The notes: generated from the letters alone by a model not told the origin. 64,000 nucleotides of DNA from Gardnerella vaginalis (GCF_040427915.1 NZ_JBETXJ010000002.1:434001-498000); one strand, 5' to 3'. Shown: positions 26,725 through 35,388, counted from the first letter of the stretch. Numbers and translations are program-made.

Positions 26725-26852
26725 AGTTATAAGTGTGTCGAATTTGTGAAAATTTTGATTTAATTTTTAAAGTCATTAAATTAGCACAAAACCGCACAAA
26801 ATCAACACACATATAATCAATACTTTTATTTAATTGTTTACTTTATCAAGTA

Positions 26853-26873
26853 CGGTTGCTGGCGATCAATCCG
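26853..26873 (+). repeat. dispersed CGGTTGCTGGCGAC motif, copy 3 (intergenic)
   Basis: CGGTTGCTGGCGA then TCAATCCG, lying 16 bp beyond the nanE stop. Confidence 0.55.
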
Positions 26874-26888
26874 CCTACAATGCACCGC

Positions 26889-27557
26889 CTACAGCTTTGC
26901 CGCAAACCAGCGCGTAATCGACGTTGGGTGTGTAATTGCAGTTCCAACCACCGCAGCCCAAGCTCCCATTTGCATAACCTTATGCAACTGATCAGGAGTA
27001 TGAATACGCCCTTCGCAAATAATCGGATAGTTTGGGAAAGCTTGCAAAATCTGGCCTAAAAGTTCAAAATCAGGACCATCAGTCTTTGGTCTTCCTGGAG
27101 AAGTACCAGCCAAAGTCGTAGATATAATATCTGTTCCGCAATCAGCCGCGCGCTTAGCATCGTCGAAGTTTCCGCAATCAGCCATAACAACTATGCCTTC
27201 GTCATGCAAAGCACGAACGGTCTGCTCGTAAGTCAGACCATCTGGACGCGGTCTATCCGTAGCATCAATCGCAATAATATCTGCCCCAGCAGCAGCACAG
27301 CAGCGTGCGTGGCGCAAAGTTGGCGTAATATAAACTCCCTCATGACCGTCTTTCCAAATTCCAATTACAGGAACATCAACCTGCCCTTTAATCGCGGAAA
27401 TATCAGACAATCCTTGGCATCTAATGCCAACAGCACCACCTTCTACAGCAGCCATTGCCATTTGTGCCATTGTTTCTGGGTGTCTTAGCGGCTCTCCAGG
27501 ATAAGCTTGGCAGCTAACAACTAAGCCACCTTTAATTTTTTCAATTACAGGATTCAT
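26889..27557 (-). CDS. nanE: N-acylmannosamine-6-phosphate 2-epimerase
   Basis: Converts ManNAc-6-P to GlcNAc-6-P. The 222-residue TIM barrel begins MNPVIEKIKGGLVVSCQAYPGEPL and shows the family's GIRCQG, GIWKDG (catalytic Lys), DATDRPRP and EGRIHTP phosphate-binding motifs. AAGGAGG lies seven bases before the ATG. It is the third gene of an operon with the DUF4862-like gene and nanK (46 bp spacing) and hands its product to NagA. Confidence 0.95.
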   Translation of the reverse strand: MNPVIEKIKGGLVVSCQAYPGEPLRHPETMAQMAMAAVEGGAVGIRCQGLSDISAIKGQVDVPVIGIWKDGHEGVYITPTLRHARCCAAAGADIIAIDATDRPRPDGLTYEQTVRALHDEGIVVMADCGNFDDAKRAADCGTDIISTTLAGTSPGRPKTDGPDFELLGQILQAFPNYPIICEGRIHTPDQLHKVMQMGAWAAVVGTAITHPTSITRWFAAKL

Positions 27558-27603
27558 ATAGATTCCTCCTTTTTAAAATGATTAAAAATGGTTCAAAAAT
27601 AAC

Positions 27604-28605
27604 TTAAAAATGGTTCAAACTTAAATGAACAGCCCAAGCAGCACCAATCAAAGGAGCAGATCCTCCAAGTTGACCCTTTAAAATTGGGGTGTTCTTAATC
27701 AATGTCAAAGCAGAATCTTCAAATCCACTTCGCATAGCATTCCACCAAATATCACCAGCTTCTACAACAGACCCAGAAAGCACAATCACATCTGGATCTA
27801 TAAGATTAGCCATTCCAGCTACGCACTCACCCAAAGCCTTACCGCTTCTAGCAAGAATTTCTTTTGCATATTCTTCACCAGAATTTGCTCTTACGCAAAC
27901 ATCATAACCATTTTGTGCTTCTTGAGTACCAGCTGGAAGATTTCGATTGTAAAGAGTCGCAAGACCTGTTCCAGAAGCAACTGGCTCAATATGTCCAGCA
28001 TTTGCTCCGCAAGAACAATCAAAACCTACTCCCAAATCACTAACAACGTGACCAGCATGACCAGCAACTCCGTGCGCTCCTGTAAACAGCTTGCCGTTTA
28101 TAATAATCGCACCACCAATTCCAGTGCCTATTCCAACAGAAAATACAATTGATTTTCCGCGACCTGCGCCGTAAATGGCTTCGCCTAAACCATGTCCACC
28201 AACATCGCCAATCATATAAACTGGCAAGTCAGTTACGTTCTTAAATGCGTCATAAATTCGCTGTCCTCGCCAACCTGGCAGAATGTCTGTAGCAGCTACA
28301 ATTTCGCCAGTTTTGCTATTTGGCACTCCTGCAGCTGCTATTCCAATTCCGCTAATAGTTTTGCCATTTTTCTGCGCTTCTTCTATGATTTGCGACGCTT
28401 TTTCTACTAAGCGATTCTTTATACTTTCTCCACCTTTTGCAGCTTCTGTTGGCATTGAACCATGCTCTTGCACTGTTGGAGATACGTAATCTGCATTTTC
28501 TTGGCGAATATTAGAATCTGGCAAAGTCACCAATCCATAGGCGATTTTTGTTCCGCCTATGTCAAAAGCAAGATATGTAGGGCGAGAATCTTTTGTTTCA
28601 TTCAT
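27604..28605 (-). CDS. nanK: ROK-family N-acetylmannosamine kinase
   Basis: Phosphorylates ManNAc released by NanA. The ROK fold shows an ATP-binding FDIGGTKIAYGLV, a second glycine-rich GIGTGIGGAII, the catalytic-loop GDVGGHGLGEA, and a zinc-site region GHVVSDLGVGFDCSCG followed by ANAGHIE. The usual CxCGxxGCxE has Gly-His instead of the third Cys and one extra residue, a variation that may alter zinc binding. 333 residues, no helix-turn-helix domain, so it is a kinase rather than a ROK repressor. Placed between the DUF4862-like gene and nanE. Confidence 0.88.
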   Translation of the reverse strand: MNETKDSRPTYLAFDIGGTKIAYGLVTLPDSNIRQENADYVSPTVQEHGSMPTEAAKGGESIKNRLVEKASQIIEEAQKNGKTISGIGIAAAGVPNSKTGEIVAATDILPGWRGQRIYDAFKNVTDLPVYMIGDVGGHGLGEAIYGAGRGKSIVFSVGIGTGIGGAIIINGKLFTGAHGVAGHAGHVVSDLGVGFDCSCGANAGHIEPVASGTGLATLYNRNLPAGTQEAQNGYDVCVRANSGEEYAKEILARSGKALGECVAGMANLIDPDVIVLSGSVVEAGDIWWNAMRSGFEDSALTLIKNTPILKGQLGGSAPLIGAAWAVHLSLNHF

Positions 28606-28648
28606 AAGTAGTTTCCGTTTTCTTTCTTGCGTTTGCGACTTTGCCTAT

Positions 28649-29581
28649 TTACTCGCCCTGCGCAGCGCTCACAGCGTCATGAATACGCGATAAGTACCCC
28701 AAGCGCTCTTCAACGCTCGCGTCTTGCGGAACGCACACTTTTGCACCCAAATAGTCGATTGCATAATCGTCTTTTAGCGCCTCTAGAGTAGTTTCTTGAA
28801 TTTCTTTAGACGTCATTAATGACGTTGGTTCATCTGGGTTCATTGGCAAATGACCATCAATCCACTCATATCCGTATTGCGTTGCTTCTGGTCCAGCTCC
28901 CGAAAACATTAAACCTTGTAATACTCCTGCGCGTCTTGCTTCGTGCACATGTCCTATAGCAGCTTGAGCCTTTCGCTCTTCTACAACGCTTCTTCCCCAG
29001 TTGATTGTGATTCCAATACCAGAATTTTTAGCAATTTGAATCTCTTCTTCTAGAGGTAGGAATCCTTTTTCTGGATTCTGTCCTTCGATATATCTGTCGC
29101 AGTGTTCTATAACCAGTTTTGCTCCACACCAATCTAATTGTGCTAGTTCTTCCAACGACTTTTTCATTGCGTCTGCTTGTGCTATTCGAGTTGGCGCTGT
29201 GTGTATTTCCACGTGCGATATATCACAACTGTCTCGTTTATCTGCAACATCAGCTATGGCTTCGCGAATATCCTTAAAGAATGCGAGCGCACGATGTCTG
29301 CCATCTTCGCTTGGGCTTGCAAGTCCAAATTCTGGATCTGGGTCAAAGTTTATGTGCCTCATTGTCCCAGGTATTGCGGTTATGGTGTTAGCATGCCAAT
29401 GTGCTGGTATTGCAGATGCTAGCCACGTGCGATTTTGTGGATCTGCTAAATCTCCTGGGTACGGAATCTCCGTTCCAGCAATCCAGTTTTGCTTGCCTAA
29501 CAAATCGTAGTATTTTTCTTGATCTTCGCGAGTTTTTGGCAACGATGCATATGCACCTACAACAAACTTAGCTTTCAGCAT
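28649..29581 (-). CDS. DUF4862-like TIM-barrel protein of the nan operon, function unknown
   Basis: A 310-residue cytoplasmic protein, first gene of the operon with nanK and nanE, with AAGGAGG five bases before the ATG. It looks like the DUF4862 family as I remember it, related to xylose-isomerase-like TIM barrels. Candidate metal or substrate residues lie in conserved-looking strand ends: HWHANTITAIPG, SHVEIHTAP, KLVIEHCDRYIEG, ITINWGRSVVEE and GLMFSGAG. No signal peptide. Its position ahead of the ManNAc kinase and epimerase suggests an isomerase, mutarotase or hydrolase acting on a sialic-acid variant or downstream amino sugar; that is inference only. Confidence 0.7.
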   Translation of the reverse strand: MLKAKFVVGAYASLPKTREDQEKYYDLLGKQNWIAGTEIPYPGDLADPQNRTWLASAIPAHWHANTITAIPGTMRHINFDPDPEFGLASPSEDGRHRALAFFKDIREAIADVADKRDSCDISHVEIHTAPTRIAQADAMKKSLEELAQLDWCGAKLVIEHCDRYIEGQNPEKGFLPLEEEIQIAKNSGIGITINWGRSVVEERKAQAAIGHVHEARRAGVLQGLMFSGAGPEATQYGYEWIDGHLPMNPDEPTSLMTSKEIQETTLEALKDDYAIDYLGAKVCVPQDASVEERLGYLSRIHDAVSAAQGE

Positions 29582-29605
29582 GATATCCTCCTTGAAATCG
29601 TAGCT

Positions 29606-29673
29606 GATTTGTCTTTTGACTTATCTTTAGACTTGTATTTCGACTCGTCTTTTGATTCGTCTTTTGATTTGTA
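29606..29673. repeat. degenerate GAYTYGTCTTTT tandem repeats
   Basis: Five to six units of about 12-14 bp with drift, lying in the leader of the DUF4862-nanK-nanE transcript. Confidence 0.5.
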
Positions 29674-29699
29674 GATTACACCAATATCACTACAATTCG

Positions 29700-29711
29700 T
29701 CAGACGTCTGA
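29700..29711. promoter_or_regulatory. GntR-type operator 3, perfect palindrome TCAGACGTCTGA
   Basis: Twelve-base perfect palindrome 119 bp upstream of the DUF4862-like start. It is the best version of the motif also seen before nanH and the transporter genes and fits a FadR-subfamily dimer. Confidence 0.6.
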
Positions 29712-30178
29712 TAAATCTTTGTACTTGCGACTAAATTGTTTTCAAACTAAAGCAGCTTAATGTCATAAAGTCATAATGTCATTAACGCAACAATTTTCAC
29801 TTATTTTATGCTAATTAATAATGTATTTAATTGATTAATGCTGTAGCATGGTCATAGAATCTACACCAATACAAGCGTAGATTTGTGCACATCAAGTGCG
29901 GACTTGAGCATATAAGAATACTTGGAAGAATCTAGGATTTTCTTAATCAAACTCATATCGTCAAAGTTGATTGCAGAGAGTTATTGAAGAAAATTAAGCA
30001 TTACTGTAATTGTAATTAAGCGAAGGTGCAGTTTACATAACTTGCTATTTGTAGCTTTTAAGCGTAAAACGCGCTAACAAGATAGTAAAAAAAAAACAAA
30101 AGATTAATTCCGGATTAATTCCCAAAACGAGTTAATTCGTGTTAATTCCCAAAATAAATGACAAAAGTAGGAGGAATC

Positions 30179-31369
30179 ATGAAGAAAAGCTTCAAACTAA
30201 TAGGCTTATCTGCAAGCCTGTGTCTTATGCTAAGCATGTTAAGTATCACTACACCAGCGATGGCATATACTCAAAACGAGCAGCTTACAGAAAGACACAC
30301 TCCTCTTACAGAAAAAACAGCTAAACAGATTTCAAATGGAGATATAAAGCTGGAGCTTCCCGGAGCTTTAGACATGGCTTTGTATCACAAAAAGCCTCTA
30401 GACCCAAATGCTGATTTAGATGGCGACGGCTTAACTAATAGACAAGAAATTTACACTTATGCTAAAAACGGTAAAACTTATTATGGGTACAATTCTCACC
30501 CTATGATGAATGACACCGATGGCGATGGTATTCCAGATAATCAAGACAGCAATCCTCGCAGATGGGATATAAGCCCACGAGATATGACGCTATTTTCTGA
30601 ACTTTCTTATCGCGATGATAGTTATATAAACAAGGTTCTTGATTACACTAAACCACTTCATGACATTTATAAGAACCGCAATGAATATCGTCTTATGCAC
30701 AATGAGATAGCCCCGTTCTGGAAAGTTAAAGAAACCTACCACAATAGGGGTGGTTTTGACGCTGTCTTGTTTGAAAATGTAAGTCCTTATCCGTTCTTAG
30801 AGCAAGGAACTGTTCAAGTTCTTGCAATTCGTGGAACTTCTCAATTCAACGATTATGACGATGATCTCGCAATAGCTGTAGGTCGCAATCCAGATCAGGC
30901 TTACGATGTTGAACAACTTATTGAGCGTTATGGCAGAGAACATACTGTAAATAATCTATATATTACTGGTCATTCTCTTGGAGGATATTTGGCACAACGA
31001 GCTTTGATTCGCGCAGACGGTAAAGGATATTCTTGGCTTAAGAAAATCTACACTTTCAATGCTCCTCAAATTTGGGGAAATATCTTCAACCGTTGGCTTC
31101 GCACTGCAGCAAATGCAGGGAATCGTCTGACTCGCGAAGGTTATGCTGTTCATTACAAAGTAGACAACGACAGAGTTATTCGTTCTGTCGGTAATTTCGC
31201 AGGAGCTATAAGTGTTGGCAATTCTGCAGAAGGGCATGGCTCTCGAAGCTACTTTGAACCACGAATGAACAATTTCCCAGGGTTTACCGTAGGAACTAGA
31301 GGAGATATATCAGGTACCGGACGTTGGATGGAAGAGCTTAATAATTTCTACAATGTTCGCACGTTCTAA
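30179..31369 (+). CDS. secreted lipase-like alpha/beta hydrolase with calcium-binding repeats
   Basis: The start at 30179 has AGGAGG five bases upstream. A signal peptide of about 29 residues (MKKSFKLIGLSASL to PAMA) is followed by two aspartate-rich thrombospondin-3/EF-hand-like loops (DPNADLDGDGLTN and NDTDGDGIPDNQDSN). A class-3-lipase-like domain follows, with the nucleophile elbow GHSLGG (Ser266) and probable Asp in VDNDRV and His in AEGHGSRSYF. There is no sortase signal or membrane anchor, so it should be released. A secreted calcium-dependent lipase or esterase could act on host mucosal lipids; the substrate is not known. It is monocistronic with its own terminator. Confidence 0.78.
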   Translation: MKKSFKLIGLSASLCLMLSMLSITTPAMAYTQNEQLTERHTPLTEKTAKQISNGDIKLELPGALDMALYHKKPLDPNADLDGDGLTNRQEIYTYAKNGKTYYGYNSHPMMNDTDGDGIPDNQDSNPRRWDISPRDMTLFSELSYRDDSYINKVLDYTKPLHDIYKNRNEYRLMHNEIAPFWKVKETYHNRGGFDAVLFENVSPYPFLEQGTVQVLAIRGTSQFNDYDDDLAIAVGRNPDQAYDVEQLIERYGREHTVNNLYITGHSLGGYLAQRALIRADGKGYSWLKKIYTFNAPQIWGNIFNRWLRTAANAGNRLTREGYAVHYKVDNDRVIRSVGNFAGAISVGNSAEGHGSRSYFEPRMNNFPGFTVGTRGDISGTGRWMEELNNFYNVRTF

Positions 31370-31445
31370 TTTATCGACTATTGTTAATTAGCAACTTGTA
31401 ATTAGCAATAGGCAACTAGTTCATGTAATTTACTAACAATAAACT

Positions 31446-31488
31446 AAGCGCTGACTTACTGTATTAATGCATAAATAAGTTAGCGCTT
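31446..31488 (+). terminator. terminator of the lipase gene
   Basis: 13-bp stem AAGCGCTGACTTA/TAAGTTAGCGCTT (one G-T pair), 17-nt loop, then TTT. Confidence 0.8.
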
Positions 31489-31577
31489 TTTATATTGATT
31501 AATCCAACTATCCTCTATTAGTGGTGCACTCCTAAAGATTTTATCTAACACGAGAACATCCTAGTGAAGAAAGAAGA

Positions 31578-31610
31578 TCAGCCCACACCGAGAAGACTCG
31601 GGCGAGCTGA
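31578..31610. ncRNA. nested hairpin, possible small RNA
   Basis: TCAGC pairs with GCTGA and encloses CCGAG-AAGA-CTCGG. It stands out as the only GC-rich structured piece in this AT-rich gap. No known RNA family is recognised. Confidence 0.3.
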
Positions 31611-31739
31611 ACTATTGTCTAGTATTCCAGCATCCAGATAAGACCAGACTAAAACATTCTCCAAATGAAACTTATGCAATATTCACTCAAACGCATTGCG
31701 TTACAACCGCGTGCTTATGAGAACTTGTATACACAAAAA

Positions 31740-31797
31740 CGTATTTTTTGTACATTCAATGTACAATTTTTTATACACCCAATGTACAAAAAATACG
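31740..31797. repeat. 58-bp palindrome with repeated TGTACA-type motifs
   Basis: 17 bases at 31740-31756 (CGTATTTTTTGTACATT) are the exact reverse complement of 31781-31797. Inside the left part TTGTACATT-C-AATGTACAA (31748-31766) is itself a perfect palindrome, so AATGTACA occurs in alternative pairings. Confidence 0.6.
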
Positions 31798-31886
31798 ATT
31801 TATGCATCTTTTGTCTAAATATCACACACAAAATTCAGACTGAAATCAACAAATCACAATCAAACCAAACACAACATATGACAAAC

Positions 31887-31923
31887 ATAGCCTTCTGAAT
31901 CTTAATTAAATTCAGAAGGCTAT
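31887..31923. terminator. bidirectional terminator
   Basis: Perfect 14-bp stem ATAGCCTTCTGAAT/ATTCAGAAGGCTAT with a 9-nt loop, 32 bp after the stop of the leftward membrane gene. Confidence 0.8.
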
Positions 31924-31955
31924 TATTATTGGGTAAACTGTTTAATCTAGTTATT

Positions 31956-32267
31956 TTACATAGCTATTTTTTTACTCTTAAAAAGAGTTATAGCAGCAAT
32001 ACTTACAACAAGAACAGCAAGAACAATCAATGGCGCTGTGAAATAATTTGTGTAGAACTCACGCACATCAATGTCTACAGAATTGATAGTCGCAGCATAA
32101 GATATATACGACAATACGCCTAATACAACATCAATAATTGCATATGCATATGCGTTTTTATACAATTCTTTAACTGACTTGCTGCTTTTAACCCAAAGCA
32201 TTACAGACAAAACCAAGCCTATTAGCATTGATATAACAGCAACAAGTGCAAACAACATATCTAACAT
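31956..32267 (-). CDS. small membrane protein of unknown function
   Basis: About 103 residues with three hydrophobic helices: an N-terminal one (LDMLFALVAVISMLIGLVL), a middle one (AIIDVVLGVLSYISYAA) and a C-terminal one (LIVLAVLVVSIAAITLF) followed by a lysine-rich end. The start at 32267 has AGGAGG five bases upstream; the reading from 32300 would put the SD inside the gene. Not recognised. Strong SD and a clean terminator argue that it is real. Confidence 0.65.
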   Translation of the reverse strand: MLDMLFALVAVISMLIGLVLSVMLWVKSSKSVKELYKNAYAYAIIDVVLGVLSYISYAATINSVDIDVREFYTNYFTAPLIVLAVLVVSIAAITLFKSKKIAM

Positions 32268-32420
32268 AAAACCCTCCTGACCAATTAAATCCTCTACCAT
32301 AGCGGATTCAATACAATTTTAATTTAACTAAGATTTTCGCGTCAAGATTAAAAAAAAAACCCACAGAATTTTACACATTATTTTCACATTTAGCGTACTT
32401 CTAAGCCATAATAACAAGCG

Positions 32421-32445
32421 AAAAACGTTGATATATCAACATTTT
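32421..32445 (-). terminator. terminator of tRNA-Gly
   Basis: GTTGA-TATA-TCAAC stem extended by A/T pairs; on the minus strand it ends in GTTTTT. Confidence 0.6.
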
Positions 32446-32450
32446 CTACA

Positions 32451-32524
32451 TGGAGCGGACAACGGGAATCGAACCCGCCTCTGAAGCTTGGGAAGCTTCC
32501 ATTCTACCGATGAACTATGTCCGC
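32451..32524 (-). tRNA. tRNA-Gly(CCC)
   Basis: Acceptor GCGGACA/TGTCCGC, anticodon stem GAAGC/GCTTC with loop TTCCCAA (anticodon CCC), T-arm GCGGG-TTCGATT-CCCGT, discriminator T and an encoded CCA end. A copy of the dispersed motif starts six bases from its 5' end. Confidence 0.92.
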
Positions 32525-32529
32525 ATGTT

Positions 32530-32551
32530 CGGTTGCTGGCGACTAATCCTC
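32530..32551 (+). repeat. dispersed CGGTTGCTGGCGAC motif, copy 4 (beside tRNA-Gly)
   Basis: CGGTTGCTGGCGACT then AATCCTC. Nearly identical to the copy in the P1B ATPase gene (36441-36462). Confidence 0.65.
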
Positions 32552-32622
32552 TCAAATAATTTGCCTATAAACTAGCAAACAAACTTGACGAATCAATCTA
32601 GACAACAAACCATATAAGGATA

Positions 32623-33696
32623 TCATGCTCCGCTTACGGCTACAACTCCACCAGGAAATCTTCTTCCATATCGGATGTTGAATACAGATTCAGACTTATC
32701 AAATTCATCTGATCTTGCAGCAGCTTCATTTTCATGAGACATTTCAGCATACCCAGAATACTCAGCATTATCCTCTTGCGACTTAGCCATTAGTCTCAGG
32801 AAGTTAACTCGCTCTTTGATAGCTGACTGATGAGAAAACATCTTCAATAATTTTGACTTATCTTCTTCAAATGGATTTACAATCATCAGCGAAGACATTG
32901 CCTGCAATCCAGCGACTCTACTAATCTCATGTATTTTTGCACCGTAAGAAATTTTATTTAGGGCAGAAGCCAAAGCTGCAGGATCTCCCGTAAGCATTCC
33001 AGCGCTTTTATCTGCGTCAAATTCGCGGCTTCTAGAAACCACAAGCTTAATTATTAATGATCCAACTGGCACAAAAATCACATTTAAAACTTGACCAATA
33101 ATTCTTAACGCTGGGCAACGGCTTTTAGAAGATTCGGATCTAACAGCAAACTCACTATCAGAAGCATGCTTCTTCTTGGAATACGTAAGAACATAGCCGG
33201 CATAAGTCATAATTGTCGCAATAGCTGAAGCAATCGTGGAATTCAAAATGTCATGATTATAAATATGAATTAGCTCATGACTTACAACACCACGCAACTC
33301 ACGCTCGTTCAAAATGTTTAAGAGTCCACGCGTACAACAAATAACAGAATGTCTTTCACTGCGACCAATTGCAAAAACATTAGGACTATCCATTGGAGCA
33401 ACGTAAAGATGCGGCATCGGTCTTTCGATTCTCGCAGAAATCTCACGAACAATACCATACAAGATTGGCTCTTCATCTTCGCTTACTTCTATAGCATTCA
33501 CCATGCGAATTGCAAGCTTGTCAGAAAGCCAATACACGCACACACTGAGAATTATTCCTAAAATTACAAACCAAATCAGCATAGACAAGCGCAATCCACA
33601 GGCAGCCCAAATTAAGGCAAGAATCAACCAGATTACTGAGAACAGTGCTGCTGTTTTCAGATAATTGCGGCATCGCATTCCTATATTGCTGAACAT
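32623..33696 (-). CDS. htpX: HtpX-like membrane zinc metalloprotease (M48)
   Basis: Degrades damaged membrane proteins. 357 residues: two N-terminal membrane helices (~15-60), the zinc motif HELIH (His140, His144) in SHELIHIYNHD, two further hydrophobic stretches, and the third zinc ligand Glu in SREFDADKSAG. The C-terminal ~60 residues are an acidic, Ser/Glu-rich tail not typical of the core family. The SD is weak and an ATG at residue 7 is also possible. It lies upstream of tRNA-Gly, transcribed the same way. Confidence 0.9.
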   Translation of the reverse strand: MFSNIGMRCRNYLKTAALFSVIWLILALIWAACGLRLSMLIWFVILGIILSVCVYWLSDKLAIRMVNAIEVSEDEEPILYGIVREISARIERPMPHLYVAPMDSPNVFAIGRSERHSVICCTRGLLNILNERELRGVVSHELIHIYNHDILNSTIASAIATIMTYAGYVLTYSKKKHASDSEFAVRSESSKSRCPALRIIGQVLNVIFVPVGSLIIKLVVSRSREFDADKSAGMLTGDPAALASALNKISYGAKIHEISRVAGLQAMSSLMIVNPFEEDKSKLLKMFSHQSAIKERVNFLRLMAKSQEDNAEYSGYAEMSHENEAAARSDEFDKSESVFNIRYGRRFPGGVVAVSGA

Positions 33697-33828
33697 GTTT
33701 ACGATTCTAATAATCGGAACTGTAATTTTGCTGAATGAAAACTGTATATTTATAATTAATATGTTTAAGATTAATGCTAGTTAATGTATTTACTAGTTAG
33801 TGTATTTAAGATTTATAATCTGTTAACA

Positions 33829-33874
33829 AGTGGTCGCTTACGTTTTGCAAATATGCAGAACATAAGCGACCACT
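33829..33874 (-). terminator. strong hairpin downstream of fprA
   Basis: 12-bp stem AGTGGTCGCTTA/TAAGCGACCACT, with further internal pairing (TGC...GCA) in the loop. It begins 14 bases past the fprA stop but has no U tract in that direction, so termination is likely but not textbook. Confidence 0.6.
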
Positions 33875-33888
33875 AAAAAATTAACAAA

Positions 33889-35388
33889 CTATTGTTGATG
33901 ATTTGCTATATCTATAAGCATTTGTTTAGATACAACCTTTTTGCGAGCGCGATTTTCTGCCATACCAGATTCGACTTCGAATGCATCAACTCTTTTCCAA
34001 CCATCAAAATCAACTACATCCACACCTCTGGAAGCGAGAAGCTTTTCGATAGATTTAGGCTCTCTATCTTCAGCAAATCTTCCTCTCAGAGAATTGGATT
34101 TAGAATTATCACCATCGGAATTATCACCATCGCCTGCAGCTAAATCTTCCAACATATTTGCCACTATTTGCAAAGCGTCTGACTTTGTGGAACCAATTAA
34201 TCCAACAGGTCCTCGCTTAGCCCAGCCAGTTGCATACAATCGTGGACGCACAACATCACCATCTGGATCAGTTACTATACGACCATCTTTATTGGCAAGA
34301 AGAGTTTTGCTCTCATCGTAAGCAACGCCAGAAACCTTAGCAGGCTTATATCCAATCGCGTGGTAAACCGCTTGAACAGGGTATTCTTCAAACTCTCCAG
34401 TACGAGTCATTTTTCCGTCCGCGCTTGTAACTGTGCGCTCTACTCGAATAGCACGCACTCGCCCATCTTCTCCCAGAATCTCAACTGGATCAGAGTTAAA
34501 ATGAATAATATAACGTCGATTTGCAGGATTCCCCTCAAAATCAACGTTTCCACCATCTTCCATATCTTCACTCAAATCGCGTATAGCAAAAAGCTCTTCT
34601 ACCATTTGACGAGTCAATTTGTCTTTTCCAGCAACATCAATAGTTTCATCGTCCAAGTCAAAATCGTTTTCGTTTACAACTACTTGCACGCCAGAAAGCT
34701 TTTCCATCTCGCGCAATTCTTGCACAGAGAATTTAGCTTGAGCAACGCCTCGTCTAATAAACAAGTGCAATGTTTTAGCCTGGTTTTTAAGCAAACCATC
34801 GTAAACATCGTCAGAAATATCTGTGTGCTCGCGAAGATAATCCGCATCTCGCAAAAGCTCGCGCGCAACATCCATAGCAACGTTTCCACCGCCAATAACC
34901 GCCACTTGGCTGGCATCAAGCGGCCACGTACGGTCGCTTGTAGGATAACTATCGTACCATTCCACAAACTTTGCAGCACCATATACGCCACACAGTGAAG
35001 AGCCTGGAATATTAAGCGGCCTGTCTTCTACAGCGCCAGTAGCAAACAACACCGCATCATATCTTGGCAACAAGTCGTCTAGTGTAATATCCTTGCCAAA
35101 TTCAACATTCGCATACAGGTGAATGTCTGGATTATCAAGTGTTTTAGCCAAAGCATCTGCAATGAATTTTATGCTCGGGTGGTCTGGCGCAACTCCATAT
35201 CTAACTAATCCGAACGGGACTGGTAGTTTTTCGAATAAATCGATTCTAGCGCGCGTACCTAATCCCATTTCGTCGCCCAATTTTTTAAGTTGACGAAGGA
35301 AAATATCTGACGAGTAAATTCCAGCAGGACCTGCTCCAATAACTGCGATTCGCAATTCGCTTGCATCCGCATTGTAATTTGTTTCCAT
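33889..35388 (-). CDS. fprA: ferredoxin--NADP reductase, adrenodoxin-reductase type
   Basis: FAD enzyme that moves electrons between NADPH and ferredoxin. About 499 residues: an N-terminal FAD-binding motif VIGAGPAGIYSSD, the FPVPFGLVRYGVAPDH-like segment (here LPVPFGLVRYGVAPDH), a central NADP-binding motif VIGGGNVAMDVAREL, and the C-terminal ATGWAKRGPVGLIG FAD motif. The ATG at 35388 follows GGGG by seven bases and is preferred over the one at 35415. There is a short Asp/Asn/Ser-rich insert near residue 430 (GDGDNSDGDNSKS). Electron partner not in the window. Confidence 0.92.
   Translation of the reverse strand: METNYNADASELRIAVIGAGPAGIYSSDIFLRQLKKLGDEMGLGTRARIDLFEKLPVPFGLVRYGVAPDHPSIKFIADALAKTLDNPDIHLYANVEFGKDITLDDLLPRYDAVLFATGAVEDRPLNIPGSSLCGVYGAAKFVEWYDSYPTSDRTWPLDASQVAVIGGGNVAMDVARELLRDADYLREHTDISDDVYDGLLKNQAKTLHLFIRRGVAQAKFSVQELREMEKLSGVQVVVNENDFDLDDETIDVAGKDKLTRQMVEELFAIRDLSEDMEDGGNVDFEGNPANRRYIIHFNSDPVEILGEDGRVRAIRVERTVTSADGKMTRTGEFEEYPVQAVYHAIGYKPAKVSGVAYDESKTLLANKDGRIVTDPDGDVVRPRLYATGWAKRGPVGLIGSTKSDALQIVANMLEDLAAGDGDNSDGDNSKSNSLRGRFAEDREPKSIEKLLASRGVDVVDFDGWKRVDAFEVESGMAENRARKKVVSKQMLIDIANHQQ

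Larger units (their letters stand above)
29582..30178. other. 597 bp divergent region between the nan operon and the lipase gene
   Basis: Next to the DUF4862-like gene, 29606-29673 is a degenerate array of GAYTYGTCTTTT units, followed by the palindromic operator at 29700-29711. The rest (about 29750-30178) is AT-rich with no convincing gene or hairpin, apart from a run of nine A at about 30090 and an AGGAGG ahead of the lipase start. Confidence 0.6.
31370..31955. other. 586 bp non-coding region rich in palindromes
   Basis: Between the lipase gene and a small leftward membrane gene. It holds the lipase terminator, a nested hairpin (31578-31610), a 58-bp palindrome (31740-31797) and a bidirectional terminator (31887-31923). 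Small ORFs here lack ribosome binding sites and coding character. Confidence 0.6.
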
